DNA from: Setaria digitata
Lineage: Eukaryota; Nematoda; Chromadorea; Rhabditida; Setariidae
DNA length: 64,000 nucleotides
Direction of reading: 5' to 3'
Assembly (NCBI GenBank): GCA_003640385.1
Contig: RCAB01000014.1
Location: 62,001-126,000, forward strand
Below, piece by piece: positions 32,203 to 44,330 of this stretch; the stretch's first letter is position 1, and the number at the start of each line of letters is the position of its first letter. Position numbers and translations under genes: made by a program. The notes below the pieces were generated by a model. That model was not told where the DNA came from. It was given only the letters and a program-made list of their open reading frames with translations, and ran no database searches.

Positions 32203-35200
32203 ACTCGTCCCAATCAGTAAGAACAACTATAGCATGCGAATTTGTGGCCGCTTCATATGGATTTTTAGAGAATGTGAATAGTTTATCAACTAGAAATAAT
32301 GTAATAAATGATCTTTTGTCTAATTAAAACAAGTTTACTTTTTTTACAACCACTCAGCTATTCTTCTACAAAAGCTTCTTGGCTGAAGATATGCTCCATG
32401 TAATAAAATATGAAATAAAGCTCAAGATTAAAAACTATCATCTGCAGAAAAAAATCCTCAACACGCATGCATTACCCCTAACGAAATGTAATTTAACTCT
32501 TCATGTATGAAAAGAAATTTAAAAGGAGAAAATAAAAGGAAATGATTGGAGATAAAAATAAACAGTATGCACCAATTTCTCCGGACGAAATCTGATTTAA
32601 CTCATAACGCATTTGGGATTCTGGTACTTTTGGATCATACACAACCACTTCGGCATCTTCGTCAAGCAAATATTTTACAATGTGAATAGCTGAAGATTCT
32701 CTAAAAAGTTAATGGAATTAATTACTAATTTATGGAAATAAATATATAACCAGTTTCATTCTCGACAGTTATTTACTATAAATAACTTCTTACATGAAGT
32801 TGTAGACAAAAACTTCCAAGCTTCCAGAGAAAGTACAGCGAAGTAAAAGGAAGGATGAAAGAGATGAAATCTAATCATTTGGAATTAAAAGCACATAAAA
32901 AGAATTTCTGAATTACTGCTGAAACTGGAGTAGGATGTAACCTCGTGTCAGCTGTATTTTTCTTGAAAGCAAAACCAAATACCGCAATTCTCTTATTTGA
33001 TACCGTATCAAACATTTCAGAAATAATTTTATCAGCAAAACGTCTCCTTTGCCAATTATTGATTTCAACAACCTATGAATGAAAACCAAATTTAAATTAT
33101 TTTCAACTCTGCAGTTTCCTACATGGTGGTTACTTTAATAATGGATAAGAACTAATTACGACTTGAAATAAGATTTCAAAACTGAATTCCGAAACTTAAC
33201 TTTTTGTTCAAGTTTTAGGGCATGTAAGAAAGTGTCCTCCTAGGCCATGAACTTCCATTTTAACTATTTCATGTTGCTATTTGTTATGCATCTTTTTGTA
33301 TTAATTAACATTACAACTTTATTGTTCGACTTACTTGTAACCAGTAATCAGCTACCTCGTGAAGATTCAAGGAACCAGCAAGATAAACAAGACTTAAAAC
33401 ATCTTTCTGGAAACAGCTACCCCCGAAGCCTAAAAAAAATTGGTTTTTACAAAGGTGGAAGAAACAATGATAATTTTCTTGAAAATATCTCGGTAAACAG
33501 GTTTAAATCACTAACCAACACTAGCTTGAAGAAATTGATTTCCAATACGAGTATCTCGACCTACTGCATAAGAAACTTCGCGTATGTCGGCACCAGTTGC
33601 TTCACAGATAGCAGATATTGTATTTATGCTTGAAATTCGTTGTGCAAGGAATGCATTTGCAGTCTGGAAATGAAAAAGTGACGTCGAAATGATTCAAATA
33701 TTTACTTTAATATTTTTTTGCGACAATTTAATAACTTGCGACAAGGAAAGGAAGTTTTTTTACGATTTTAAATAGCTTCAAAAAAGAAAACCTCCAGATT
33801 TTTACCGGAATAGACATATTCCATATTATACTGAAAAAAAAAATGAACAAAAAAAAAAACAGTCAATAACTTCTGATTCTAAAAGGGCACACACTGCTTA
33901 CTAATTTTGACAGCTCCGAAGACCAAGTATTAGTAGTTATAATTCTATCTCGTGGTACCCAATGTTCATAAATTTGTATCAATTGAGCCATAGCTGCCAG
34001 ACCATCTGGGGAGCTTTCTCCACCAATCAAAACACGATCTGGATTTTCTAAATCAGTCATTGCTGTTCCTTCTGATAAAAATTCAGGATTCGATAAAACC
34101 TGAAAGTCTAGCATCAGAGAGAAAAAAAAAACAGGAATACGTAACTATTATCAATGAGTTCTAGGAAAAACTGTAAATTCTAATATGCTAAACTGATTCA
34201 TTTCTTCTTACAAATAGCCTTCAATTAAAACATTTGAAACACATGCCTGGAAAGAAAGCTGAGGATTTTTCTTCTGTGCTTCATTCAGTATGGCACTGAT
34301 GCTTTCAGCAGCTTTCACAGGTACGGTGCTTTTTTCAACAACAATTTTTGGACCACCCGAATGTTCTGCTATAGCACGTGAGACAGATTCCACGTATTTT
34401 AAGTCGGGTGCCATACCCTGGAATTAAAATTTTTATACTAATATATGAAACAACCTCCTGGATCAATTATATACGCATTCCGGTGCACATCTTTTTAAGT
34501 GTTCACGTTTCTCTTATTTTCTCATTCTTCTTTCCGAGTGCAATTTCAAAAAGAGAGAAAAAGAGGAAAAAAAAAACGAACTTTAATGTTTATGATACAT
34601 ACCATAATACAATGGATGTAAAAAGAGGTTCAACATTTCAGAGTTCTCATTTAGATGATTGTCAACATTGCTAATGGAATTCCCTGAATGCTGGAAAAAA
34701 AAAGAATTTTTCCGATGGTACCAAGATTTCTGTATAAATTTAAAGTTAACTTTTCCTCTTCCATACGTTTTCGTTGGTGTATTAACGGACATGAAAATAA
34801 GTTGTGCATTTCGTATTGCTGTTGGTATATCATCGGAGAAAAAGAGATTCCTTCCGCGACAAGATTTTACAACTTCATCAAGACCTGGCTAGAAAGAACT
34901 AAATGATAAACCACACTACTGGAAAAATTTAAAAACAGGATTTCAAGTCTGGAAATTAGAGATGAGCCTAACGGATGAAATCTTTGCAAAAGTACTGACA
35001 AAAAACGATTAATAATGCCTGGAAAAGTGAAACCTCAAAAATAGGTAGATGGTCCGAGTTCCATTGCTTGATCTTTTCCGCGTTCATATCCACAACAGTA
35101 ACTCGTACTTCCGGACATTTGTAAGCGATCATGGCACACGTTGGCCCACCAACATATCCAGCACCCACGCACGCTATGTCTTCAATCTCAAATATGTCAA

Positions 35201-35644
35201 TTAGGGTGAAAAAATTTCCCGTACAAAGAAAATTACGGCAAGCTTCGGGTTCGAATACTTGTCACAAAATCAAAACAACAAAGTGCCAAGTTAGTAAGAT
35301 AACATCACTTGATAAGAAGCAACCTGTACATAATTGATAACACCAGTGAATAACAGTACAAATAGCAGTTTTCATCAATGCAAATTTTTTTCAGGACTGC
35401 ATTAGAGCTTCACGGCTTCGTAAATATCTTGATATATTAATCTTTAACTTGAGGAGGTGGAAATTACCTCGTTAAATCCGGCAAGTCGAAAGCCAACCCA
35501 AGCCCCTGCTAAATTTCCGAAAATTTTTATAGCCTTAAACACTACAACAGAAATTTGCATATGAATGAGAACCATAGCCGAGAAGTAAGTAAATGGAAGA
35601 GAAAAATAAACAAGTAGACGACTGACCTGTTGCATAAATGCCAT
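31665..35644 (-). CDS. sqv-4: UDP-glucose 6-dehydrogenase
   Basis: Oxidises UDP-glucose to UDP-glucuronate with two NAD+, supplying heparan and chondroitin synthesis. Exons in transcription order: 35644-35627, 35186-35034, 34888-34751, 34417-34247, 34099-33902, 33663-33516, 33429-33335, 33072-32942, 32700-32573, 32319 to about 32198, 31823-31665; about 486 residues. Landmarks: Rossmann motif [60 protein letters not shown], then [17 protein letters not shown] with the catalytic Cys (residue 281), [18 protein letters not shown] and [12 protein letters not shown]. The short first exon (MAFMQQ) is chosen because it supplies the only in-phase ATG, has a good donor, and follows a trans-splice-like acceptor ending at 35699; exon 2's acceptor is weak. 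Intron 4 starts with GC, and a 42-base homopolymer sits exactly where exon 10 should end. Confidence 0.94.
32157..32198. repeat. 42-base poly(A)/poly(T) run at sqv-4 exon 10 boundary
   Basis: Forty-two consecutive A on the plus strand. On the sense strand the T run begins immediately after GAG TTC AA, which is where the exon-intron boundary of exon 10 must fall from alignment to other UDP-glucose dehydrogenases. No GT or GC donor is visible between the coding sequence and the run. Confidence 0.95.
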
Positions 35645-35698
35645 CTTTCCGATCAGAAATAACTGCCTAGGCTTAACAGATTGTGTCACCCTGTTGAT

Positions 35699-37964
35699 CT
35701 GCAACAATCATTCATAGCAGTGCCAACTTATCATCTGAATCAATTTGAGAAGCACATGAACTTCAGTTAAACTTTGATTCCAAGTTCTTAAAGTTGAAAA
35801 GTAAAGTCCCAATGGTCATTCAACTGCACTCTCGACAGCTAAGTGACGATCTACGCAATGGTCACATCACATTTATCCACTCCTTCACAGGTCACAATTA
35901 GTCCCAAAGAGAAAAGATGGCCCGGACATTTGAGTTTTTAAATTTAAATCTTAAAAATATGTGGTGGCCCCGGGATATCTACTCTTTCATTCTATTCTCC
36001 GCAATTTTCGAATCTTTTCTAAGCCAATGACGTATGTTTAGAAGTGAATAGAAGAAAATTTTGAATGAATCAGTCAATGAATTCAAACGAAATGTGATGA
36101 GAATGTGGAACAACGAAAAACACAATGACAGTGACATTATTGCATTATAATGTGTTTTAGAGGGAGTTTCGTAGTAGTTAATGTGAAAATTTAACAAAAA
36201 TTTTTATCGATAAACTGAGAATTTTGAAGGGAAGACTATTCATCGAGGGAACTAGAGAAAGGGAAAAAGTAATTTCAGTAAGATTGAGAAAATAATTCAT
36301 TAAAATTCGTCTAATTATAGGTTTGTTTATTCAGCCATTCAAAAAGTAGAAGAAATGTCCCTTCAATCTCTATAGCAGCAGAACATTCGATGATAAGAAG
36401 TGATTAAAAAACGCAAACAGGTATTGTACCTGAATCAACCTGCTATAGCTTTTCAACTTATCAATTTCTTTTTGTTGAGAAAAGTGTAAACTGATAAATG
36501 TAATCTGTTTCTTCAGATGCAGTTAAAGATTGAATGTTAATTTTTATATTTTTAGAATACGGAAAAAAATTGAATTTTTTTAGCAGGAAGGAACCATCTA
36601 AGTAATCCTATTAAGAAGCATTGAAAATGAAGAAAAATTTTAATCTCTATTTAATGCTGCTTTAATCAGCACACAAAACTGCTGATAAATTTCTTTCTTC
36701 CTTCACAATCTCCTATTAAAATTCTAAATTCAAACAAAATGAAGCTTTCATGCGATGAGTGAACTTTCCTTATCCTTGCATTAAAATATTTTCAAGACAT
36801 TTTATTAAATTGAAACTCTTTAAACTTCACTTCTACTGTCGACAAAAGGAATCCTGAGAAAATTTATTCACTGTTCTTTCGCTGACAATTTTTCGACAAC
36901 GTCAAAAATAAAATGCAAATGAAAAAATCATCAAAGACACGCCAATCATTTATTTCTGATTTGGATCACTTGAATCTTTGAACAAATTATCTTCAAATCA
37001 AACGAGGACACAAGTTATTTGTTCGAAGGAAAACGAAGCAGTAGATATAAAGATCCCGTAAAAGCCTGGTTTAAATGATTTTTGAAAAAAGAAATGAGGA
37101 AAAAGAATTCAAATAAAGTTTCGGGCAGATAGGGTTGTGAATGCCAAGGGCTTCAGGCAGGAAAGATAATGGCAAGAAGATTTTATCTAAACAAAATCAT
37201 TCTTCTAAAAATGAATTTCAAAAGAACTTACAAAATGAACAATATCAAAACCACAAAAAGAAAAAATCTGAAGCGAAAATTTTAAGGATCTTGAATAAGA
37301 AGAGTTTAGTTAATCTTTTCAACTTTAAATAAGAATTCAGCTCATCTTTTGTTGACTTAGTTTCTCTTTTTAATTTATTAATTCATTTAAATTCATACAA
37401 TCAGTAAGAAACAATTATTGCTAAGCGAAATATCGAAAAAAAATAAGGAAATAGAGTAAAAAATAAAAGAAGCATCGCGCACTGAATAATTTAATTGATG
37501 ATTTTGGATGCAAATTTGCGTTAAAACGAAACTGAAAAACAATTAAGAACTTAACGTTCTGTGATTTTGTCGATTTGAATGAAGAAAGTAATTAATGCAA
37601 CTAACACTTCTCTTTAATGTTTTAGACAAGAAGTCTTTTTTGCAAGATCCAAAATGTTCATCTCAGAGGAGCAGCACAAATTTATGCAAAGCAGATTTGA
37701 TATTTTAAAAGAGCTGATTAGATGGCTATAAGAAACTGTTCAGTGATTTACCAATTCACACAATCATGATCAGCAAGAAATCACTGTCAGGAAATGATAT
37801 CGACTTCATACACCATGAAACTGTCAGATAATTCACTTCTGGATCGAACACATGTTGTTAATTCACAGCCTTATCGTCCAGCAATCATAGTTTGAAGTTC
37901 AGTGCTCTCGATTCGAGAGTAAAAGATGAAAAACTGAGACACCACGGATTTGTATCTTACTAAA
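35699..37964. other. Intergenic, unc-122-like to sqv-4
   Basis: About 2.3 kb between the unc-122-like stop and the candidate 5' end of sqv-4. A 63-codon Lys/Asn-rich plus-strand open frame at 37141-37332 looks like base-composition noise. Nothing else is supportable. Confidence 0.5.
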
Positions 37965-40900
37965 TTAATCAAAATCCAAGAATCTGAATTGATCTGCTTG
38001 ACCTTCTACACGAACATTTACACTCAGCAGTCGTTTCGAATCAAAAAAATACAAACGACCATCAACAGGATTGTAATGTAACATTGTCATGCCACCGTAA
38101 GGGTTGTACCATTTTACATTTACATCGATTGTTTCGTTCCTAAACACAATTTTACTTCAAAGTTTAAATTTTTATTTAAAATTAGGAAGAATAAATAACT
38201 ACTAGTTTCATCTCAATAATATCGCCTTGGTTAACATTTCAACACAACTGCACGGTAAAATAGAACGACAGTTACTAATTGCTCGGTAAACATTAAACAG
38301 ACCAATTTCCATCTTTCTTTTTCCCACATTTTAAACCTCTTCGTTAAATTTCTACTTCCTTTTTTTTTCTTGCAAAGTCAGTAACAACAGTTAGTTTACT
38401 TGAACAAATCGTAGGCAAAATCGACGACAGTATCTCTATCAGTAACACTTTTCAATCCATACAGTACGCCACACATGATGAAGGTTTCGGCTATACCTGT
38501 TGCATTCAGTTCATAAATATCCCAGGTTCGGACAATGTGCATATCCTAGAAAGATTCAGGGTTTCATACAGAAACTACTGTCTAACCTGAAATGTGTGTT
38601 TCTAAAACATCTCAGGTAAGTTCACAATATGTAGAATAAAAGAGATGATTAAGCTACAACTAACTAGGATAGATTAAACATGAGGAGACGTTATAAGCTT
38701 CAGGAAATTATTCAGGAAACGGAAAATTACAGCTAGAAAAAAAAGCTGAAGAGTTGAAAGCAATATACAAACCGGTTCTATTTTACTAACGGTTATATGT
38801 TGCATGCCGGATCGTACATAAACCACCCAAAGACCGTTGTGATCAACGGCATAATCAACATAATTATGAGGACGGTTATATAACCATATGTCACGCTCTG
38901 TCTCGTTGCAGTTCTAAAAAAAAATCCGGGTTGATTTAAATATAATGATAATAATGGGGAGTGATCAAAGTATTTCATGCAATAATCATCTTAGTTTTAC
39001 AGGATTAACAGGTAATGACTTGAGCGATGATAAAAACGATCTAATGAGCTATCACTTTTCGGAATATCCCAAAAAGGTGGAGAACGAAAGACAGTTTCTA
39101 AGGAAGTAATTAATTTTACTTAAAATATTGAGGTATAGGAAGAGGTGTAATTCATTTGGTAATTTGTAATAGATGGCAAAGGTTTCCCTTTCCTTTTTTC
39201 TAGGTCTTCCTATTTAGATACTTTCTAAATGTAGTAACAAAAGTTTTGAAGAAGGAAATTCTTTTGTATTCGATTTTATAATTAAAAATTATCAACGAAT
39301 CCTTGAACTAATTTGATTTCACGTACCTCAAACGTGTGATCTTGTTTCCTGGAACAGTCTAGATGAGAAATATGACCCAAATCCATTTGAATTTGGTCGG
39401 TCGATTCCAAGTCATACTTTACAAGCATACTTGAGCCATGTCGGTGATAATAATATGAACCGTTATAAATGATATTACCTGTGCCAGACGCCAAATAGTC
39501 TATGTAATATCTAAATGACTAAAATTTATATCGGAGATGCAATTAATTCTTTATAACTTCCGAACTTTTTTGCAGTGCAGTTTCAACCATTCGCAGATCA
39601 TAATTTAATTTTCACTTTTACGTTACCATTCCTAATTTCAAACGATGTAAACTGAAATTGTTTGCAGTTCGATTGTGGTAGTTCCAAAGTACTGTCTGAT
39701 CTAAAGGCGAAGAGAGATATTTTGGACTTGATGTAAATAAAATGAAATTCAATGCCGATACTTGATTTTTTGCTTTTTATTCATCAACTGCCGTTCGTTC
39801 TGATATTCGTAAAGTACCGGCGAAGCATAGTCATCAGTTACCCATCGCCGTTCTGCCATATCTTCATTTGAGGGTGAATTATCACGCATCCATGACCCAA
39901 CGCCACTGTACTGCGATTCAGCGTGAAGCACCGGAATACCGACAGCATTCAGAAGGCAGACTAGAAGCAACAAATGAAATATATAAGAATTCACAAATGA
40001 TATTCAAGAGAAATAGTTACCATGTCTAGAGTTGGCTCGTAATTATCAACTGTTAATTGGAAAAGAAATTAAGGACATTTGGCTTTTTTCTAAAAAGTTC
40101 TTAAAAGTAAAAAAAAAAAAAAATGGGCAGTTTTAATTTTTCAGGACTTTAATATTTTTTAATTACTCAACTGTTTGCGGGATTTCTCAACACAACAGAA
40201 ATTGTTCAAACCTCTCTTATTGTAACCAAGGGTTGGTGGACCATAGTATGGCTCTGTTGTCCATTGTCCAGACGTCGTATAATTCTCTAAAATATCCTCC
40301 AATGACCTGATTTACATTCATCCCAATCACTATTGATAACGATGAAGATGGAAAAGCCACACGTATTCTATGAGAAATGTGTTGACATTTCAAGTTTAAA
40401 AGTGTTATTTCAAAATGATTTAAGTTAAAAAACCTGGCAAAGTCAGTGATATTGAAGTAGAGTCAGATGTTGCTCCCATTGATGTCATTCTTAGCGTAGT
40501 TTTGCTGATGATTGTTAACTTAGACAAATACGGTTTGTCTGTTGGACCGAAACTGCTGCTTGGTGGCCTTAAGTCCGTAGCTGCTGGACCAAAAGACTTT
40601 GTCACCTGCCAAACTCTCTTGAAATTATTGCCTCGTAAAATATTCATCTATTAGCATTCCATTTGAAAATTTCTGAATTCATTTACAACTAAACACTAAT
40701 TGCTATTTTCGGCCCATTAAAACTTTAATGAAATCAGTTTATTAATGATTTCTGTTACTCTTCTGCATGATATTACAATAAGCATAGAATTTTTCGTGCC
40801 TCTATTCCTGTGGTAATCAATACAGATGCCGGAACAGTTTTTTCCTCCACCTGAATAGTGGGTGGTTCCGATACTGTGACTTGTTGTAAGTAAAGATTCA

Positions 40901-42403
40901 GAAATGAGCAGTTGCATCGGCCTGAAAGTTCATCTCGACTGACTTATGATAATACTTCTTCCATTATCATAAATATATTTCTCGATTATCATCAAGTAAA
41001 AATTCATAATTTAATTTTAAAAGAGAAAACACTCGTATAACATCTGTCACCTAATAAAATATATATTATTAAATAATACTTTGACCTCATTTATTTATGA
41101 TTATTTAGTAATTTATTATTTCTTCAATAATTTAATAATAATAGTAATAATAATAAATATAATAAAACGATATCTCATTTAATAATCTTTAAAAAATCTG
41201 TTCAACTTAACTAATATATTGCTTTAACGTAATCATTTCATTGAAAGTTTCATTTTATCAAAATATTTAGTTCAAGATTTTTTTTTATAAATTGTTGAAG
41301 GGACTGACCGTCAACACCTGGTTGTCCTTCCTGACCGACATTACCAATTAATCCAATTGGACCAGTCTTACCCTGTTCGCCTCGTTTTCCTGAAAAAAAC
41401 TTGCAGATCATCAATTTTTCCGATTTTTCCTTAAATTTATATTGCAAAAGATATGAGACTGAATACGGATTTTGGATGCTTTCTTCAATGAAGGCTCATT
41501 TTCTCATTAATAATTTTCAACTTACTTCCCTCACGAAGTTTTTCTACAGTTAAAAAATATGTTGCTAACTTAAATCTTTCCAACTCAATGAAACTTCCTC
41601 TCAGGTATACATTTAGAGATACAGTGTACCGGGAGCTCCAGTAATGCCCTGTGATCCTGGTGGGCCTCGTGGCCCTTGANGTTCCAACTCAATGAAACTT
41701 CCTCTCAGGTATACATTTAGAGATACAGTACCGGGAGCTCCAGTAATGCCCTGTGATCCTGGTGGGCCTCGTGGCCCTTGAAAACCCAACAATTTTTGAC
41801 CATTTTCTGCACAGTGACGATGAATTTGTTTGCAAGATGTTTCGAAAACGGTCTTCTGAAAAATGAATAATTTAATCTGGTGAGTTTTACATTAGCTGAA
41901 TGTTCTGAAAGAGATAACTTAGTTTTTTTTGAATTAAATCATTATTTTTTTAAAACAATCTAATTACAGGAATGATAGTATCCTGTCCGATATGCACTGT
42001 CCACTGGTCATAAATAGAAGTAGAAGATGGTGGTGACGATGACGTTTTGACTACACGTAACTGTTCGGCTACTGATCGCTTCATTTGTCGTCGAACTCGA
42101 CTGTATGCCATGCTCTTCTCATCACATTTCAACATCTTTGAAATGATTTAATTAAGAAATAAATTTTTTTTTTACAAACGATAATGTTATTTAGAAGCAC
42201 TGTATTCTTCAATAAATGCTATTGTTTATTTTTGAAATTTTAAAATTTATAATAAGAATGATATTAATAAAAAGTTATGAATACAGGTAGAGGTAAATTA
42301 CCTGCATGCGTATTCTACTATCAGAGTAGAGCAGTATAAGAAGAAATAAATTTGCAAAATGGATAATGTAAAGGCATTGAAGCCGTCGATAGGAAGTAGT
42401 CAT
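37965..42403 (-). CDS. unc-122: UNC-122/gliomedin-like type II membrane protein, collagen repeats plus olfactomedin domain
   Basis: Twelve exons in transcription order: 42403-42302, 42135-41968, 41855-41732, 41389-41309, 40921-40824, 40605-40434, 40286-40212, 39960-39762, 39510-39327, 38913-38773, 38545-38400, 38139-37965; all phases agree and the product is 554 residues. Residues about 10-26 (LYIIHFANLFLLILLY) form a single signal-anchor helix; no cleavable signal is evident. Exons 3-4 carry short Gly-X-Y collagen runs (GPRGPPGSQGITGAPG; GEQGKTGPIGLIG), then GRCNCSF. The olfactomedin domain starts about residue 295 (YSGVGSWMRD, RRWVTDDYASPVLYEY) and continues through GTGNIIYNGSYYYHRHGSS, NRPHNYVDYAVDHNGLWVVY, CGVLYGL and MTMLHYNPVDGRLYFFD. 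C. elegans UNC-122 has this architecture and acts in coelomocytes and at neuromuscular junctions; that role is inferred. The upstream sequence is rich in GATA sites. Confidence 0.92.
41578..41781. repeat. About 100-bp direct duplication flanking a single N, includes part of a collagen exon
   Basis: Positions 41578-41679 and 41682-41781 are the same sequence apart from a two-base GT difference, separated by the N at 41680. The right copy is the intact end of exon 3 of the unc-122-like gene plus its donor. The left copy repeats the Gly-X-Y coding end inside what is otherwise the intron. It is most simply an unmerged contig overlap or two haplotypes. Confidence 0.9.
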
Positions 42404-42424
42404 TCAGGCATGCAAGCAGATTGC

Positions 42425-42500
42425 TTATCACTGAAATCAGGAAAATAAAGTGATAATGAGATATATGTTATCACTGGAAATTAGGAAAACATAGTGATAG
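42425..42500. promoter_or_regulatory. Cluster of four GATA-type sites upstream of unc-122-like start
   Basis: TTATCA at 42425 and 42468 and TGATAA or TGATAG at 42451 and 42495 are arranged as two tandem, imperfect copies of an inverted pair (TTATCACT about 20 bases from AGTGATA). The cluster begins 22 bases upstream of the start codon. A trans-splice-like acceptor (GATTTCAG on the minus strand, ending at 42431) would put the nearest site in the leader and the other three in the promoter. Confidence 0.45.
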
Positions 42501-43787
42501 TGGGTTGTTTGGGATGAAATGAAATGAGAGAAGCTACTGTCAACATCGGTCATCGGTGAATTATAAACAATTCGCTTATGTGACTAAAACAATTAGCCAT
42601 TTTGATTCGTTTGTTTCAAATATTCTCCACTTCCAATCAGTTTATGTTTACATTTTCCATTGCGGGAACGTTAGGAAAAGTTTGCTGGCCAACGTGAAAG
42701 TAAAGTTAAATTCGATCAAACAGCTGTTGTTTTAGGGAAAAATTGATTGATTACAATGCGGGAATTCTTTTGACTCACAGCATTTTACTACTTTAAATTT
42801 AATTTATGGATTAAATAACAAATAGTTCGCAATTTAGTGTGCTTTGAGTTCTTATCTCACACACGCTTGTTACAATCAAAACTGAAAATTTACCACTTAA
42901 AAACTTCGAGTAGCCAAATCATTATTCTTGCAGAATGCAACATCATTGCTCCTTCGTTTTTCAATTTAATCCGTCCTTCCTATCGAATTCTTTTTCCAAA
43001 CTTGAAAATTTCTGATCAAATAGACTAATTTTGCATATATCGTTATTGTATAATAAAATTAACTAGAAACGAGAACTAGAAATTTAACAATTCACTGAAA
43101 ATTCTCATTTCAAGCCATTTTTGTAAAATACAAAACCGTTGCCATCTAGCAATGTTTTACTTGTGAATTTCATAGATTGCCCTATATAAGTATTTTAATA
43201 TTTCTAATAGGTTTTTTTTTCTAAAAAATCTGCTTGAGGAGATGAATAAAGCATTAAGTAGAATTCATCCTGAGCAAAAAGGTAAAATATTATTAAGGAA
43301 ATGAGTCGATAAAGAATTATGAACCAGAAATTGAGAAACAAAAAAAAAGGCAAATGATTAGAAATACTTGCGCTATTTATTGTCACAGCACCTTAACCTT
43401 ATGAGGCATGCGAACCATTAAGATGTCTAGTAAGTTTCCTGAGAATACTCACAAATTTACTTCTTCCCACATGGGAATTTGTCATTTATCTTCCGGAAAT
43501 TCTATTTTACGTATTATACATTCACGTACTCATAAGCATTGCAAATCGTTACTTACCCCTTCCTTCCATTTCATGCATTCATTTGATCAAATCGATCATT
43601 TTAATTAATTTAATCCAATTTTCTACTAAATTCTATGCAGTCTTATTATTTCTAACCTTGGGAAAGTCGTGCAATGCCGGAACAGATTCCGAAATGAAGT
43701 GCAAAGCTACAGTACTATGATTAACGGTGAAATCTCGGAAAAAGCACAAGAAACAAAAATAAAACAATGAAAATTTTGTTTTTTTTT

Positions 43788-44330
43788 ACAATTTAATTAA
43801 AACTAAATATTATTTCTAATTTTTGCTAATACAGTAAGCGTCGTGTTATTTACTACTTCAAATAGTTTATTATAAACAAAAATATTAATTTAAAAATAAT
43901 GAAAAAAAAAAATTCTGAGCTTCCCATGTCAATATGTCTTCTTTCCTTTTCCTCAAGGATTTGCTCGTAATTTATTTTTCTTTAACAATGTCATTTCCTG
44001 CATAGAATTAGAATTGGTATAAAATTAATATATTATCAGCTGAGAACTTTTCAAGCAGGTAATTAAATGTTTGAATTAATCAACATGAATGATAATAGTG
44101 GCGCCATGAAGATAATTTTCTTACAAAATGCCATTATCAAAAGTAGGCCGCTGTTATTTTGTTTAAGATCATCAGCGTAGAACAAATGAATATATTTTCA
44201 GCAATTATCGGAAAAGTTTAATATTTTTAAATTAATATTTTGCTTAAAATAAACTATTCGAATTAGTAAATAACACGACGCTTATTGTATTAGCAGAAAT
44301 TAGAAATAATATTTAATTTAACTAAATTGT
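43788..44330. mobile_element. MITE-like foldback element, terminal inverted repeats about 115 bp
   Basis: The left end (43788 to about 43905) and the right end (about 44218-44330) are reverse complements over roughly 115 bp with scattered mismatches, sharing for example GTCGTGTTATTTACTA and AAATATTATTTCTAAT. The roughly 310-bp interior contains no transposase-like open frame, so the element would be non-autonomous. I could not define a clean target-site duplication. Confidence 0.8.

Noticed and set aside
37141..37332. 63-codon Lys/Asn-rich open frame
   Set aside because: Composition follows local A-rich bias; no acceptor, donor or family support.
39630..39762. Apparent frameshift in the unc-122-like gene: an alternative frame continues openly as VSALNFILFTSSPKYL
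   Set aside because: A donor at 39761 and the second of two acceptors (CATTTAG before 39510) join in phase, giving KQKIK then YYIDYLASGTGN as expected for this olfactomedin family. The open frame is intronic.
43900..44217. Possible transposase inside the foldback element
   Set aside because: No open frame of useful length is present, so the element is treated as non-autonomous.
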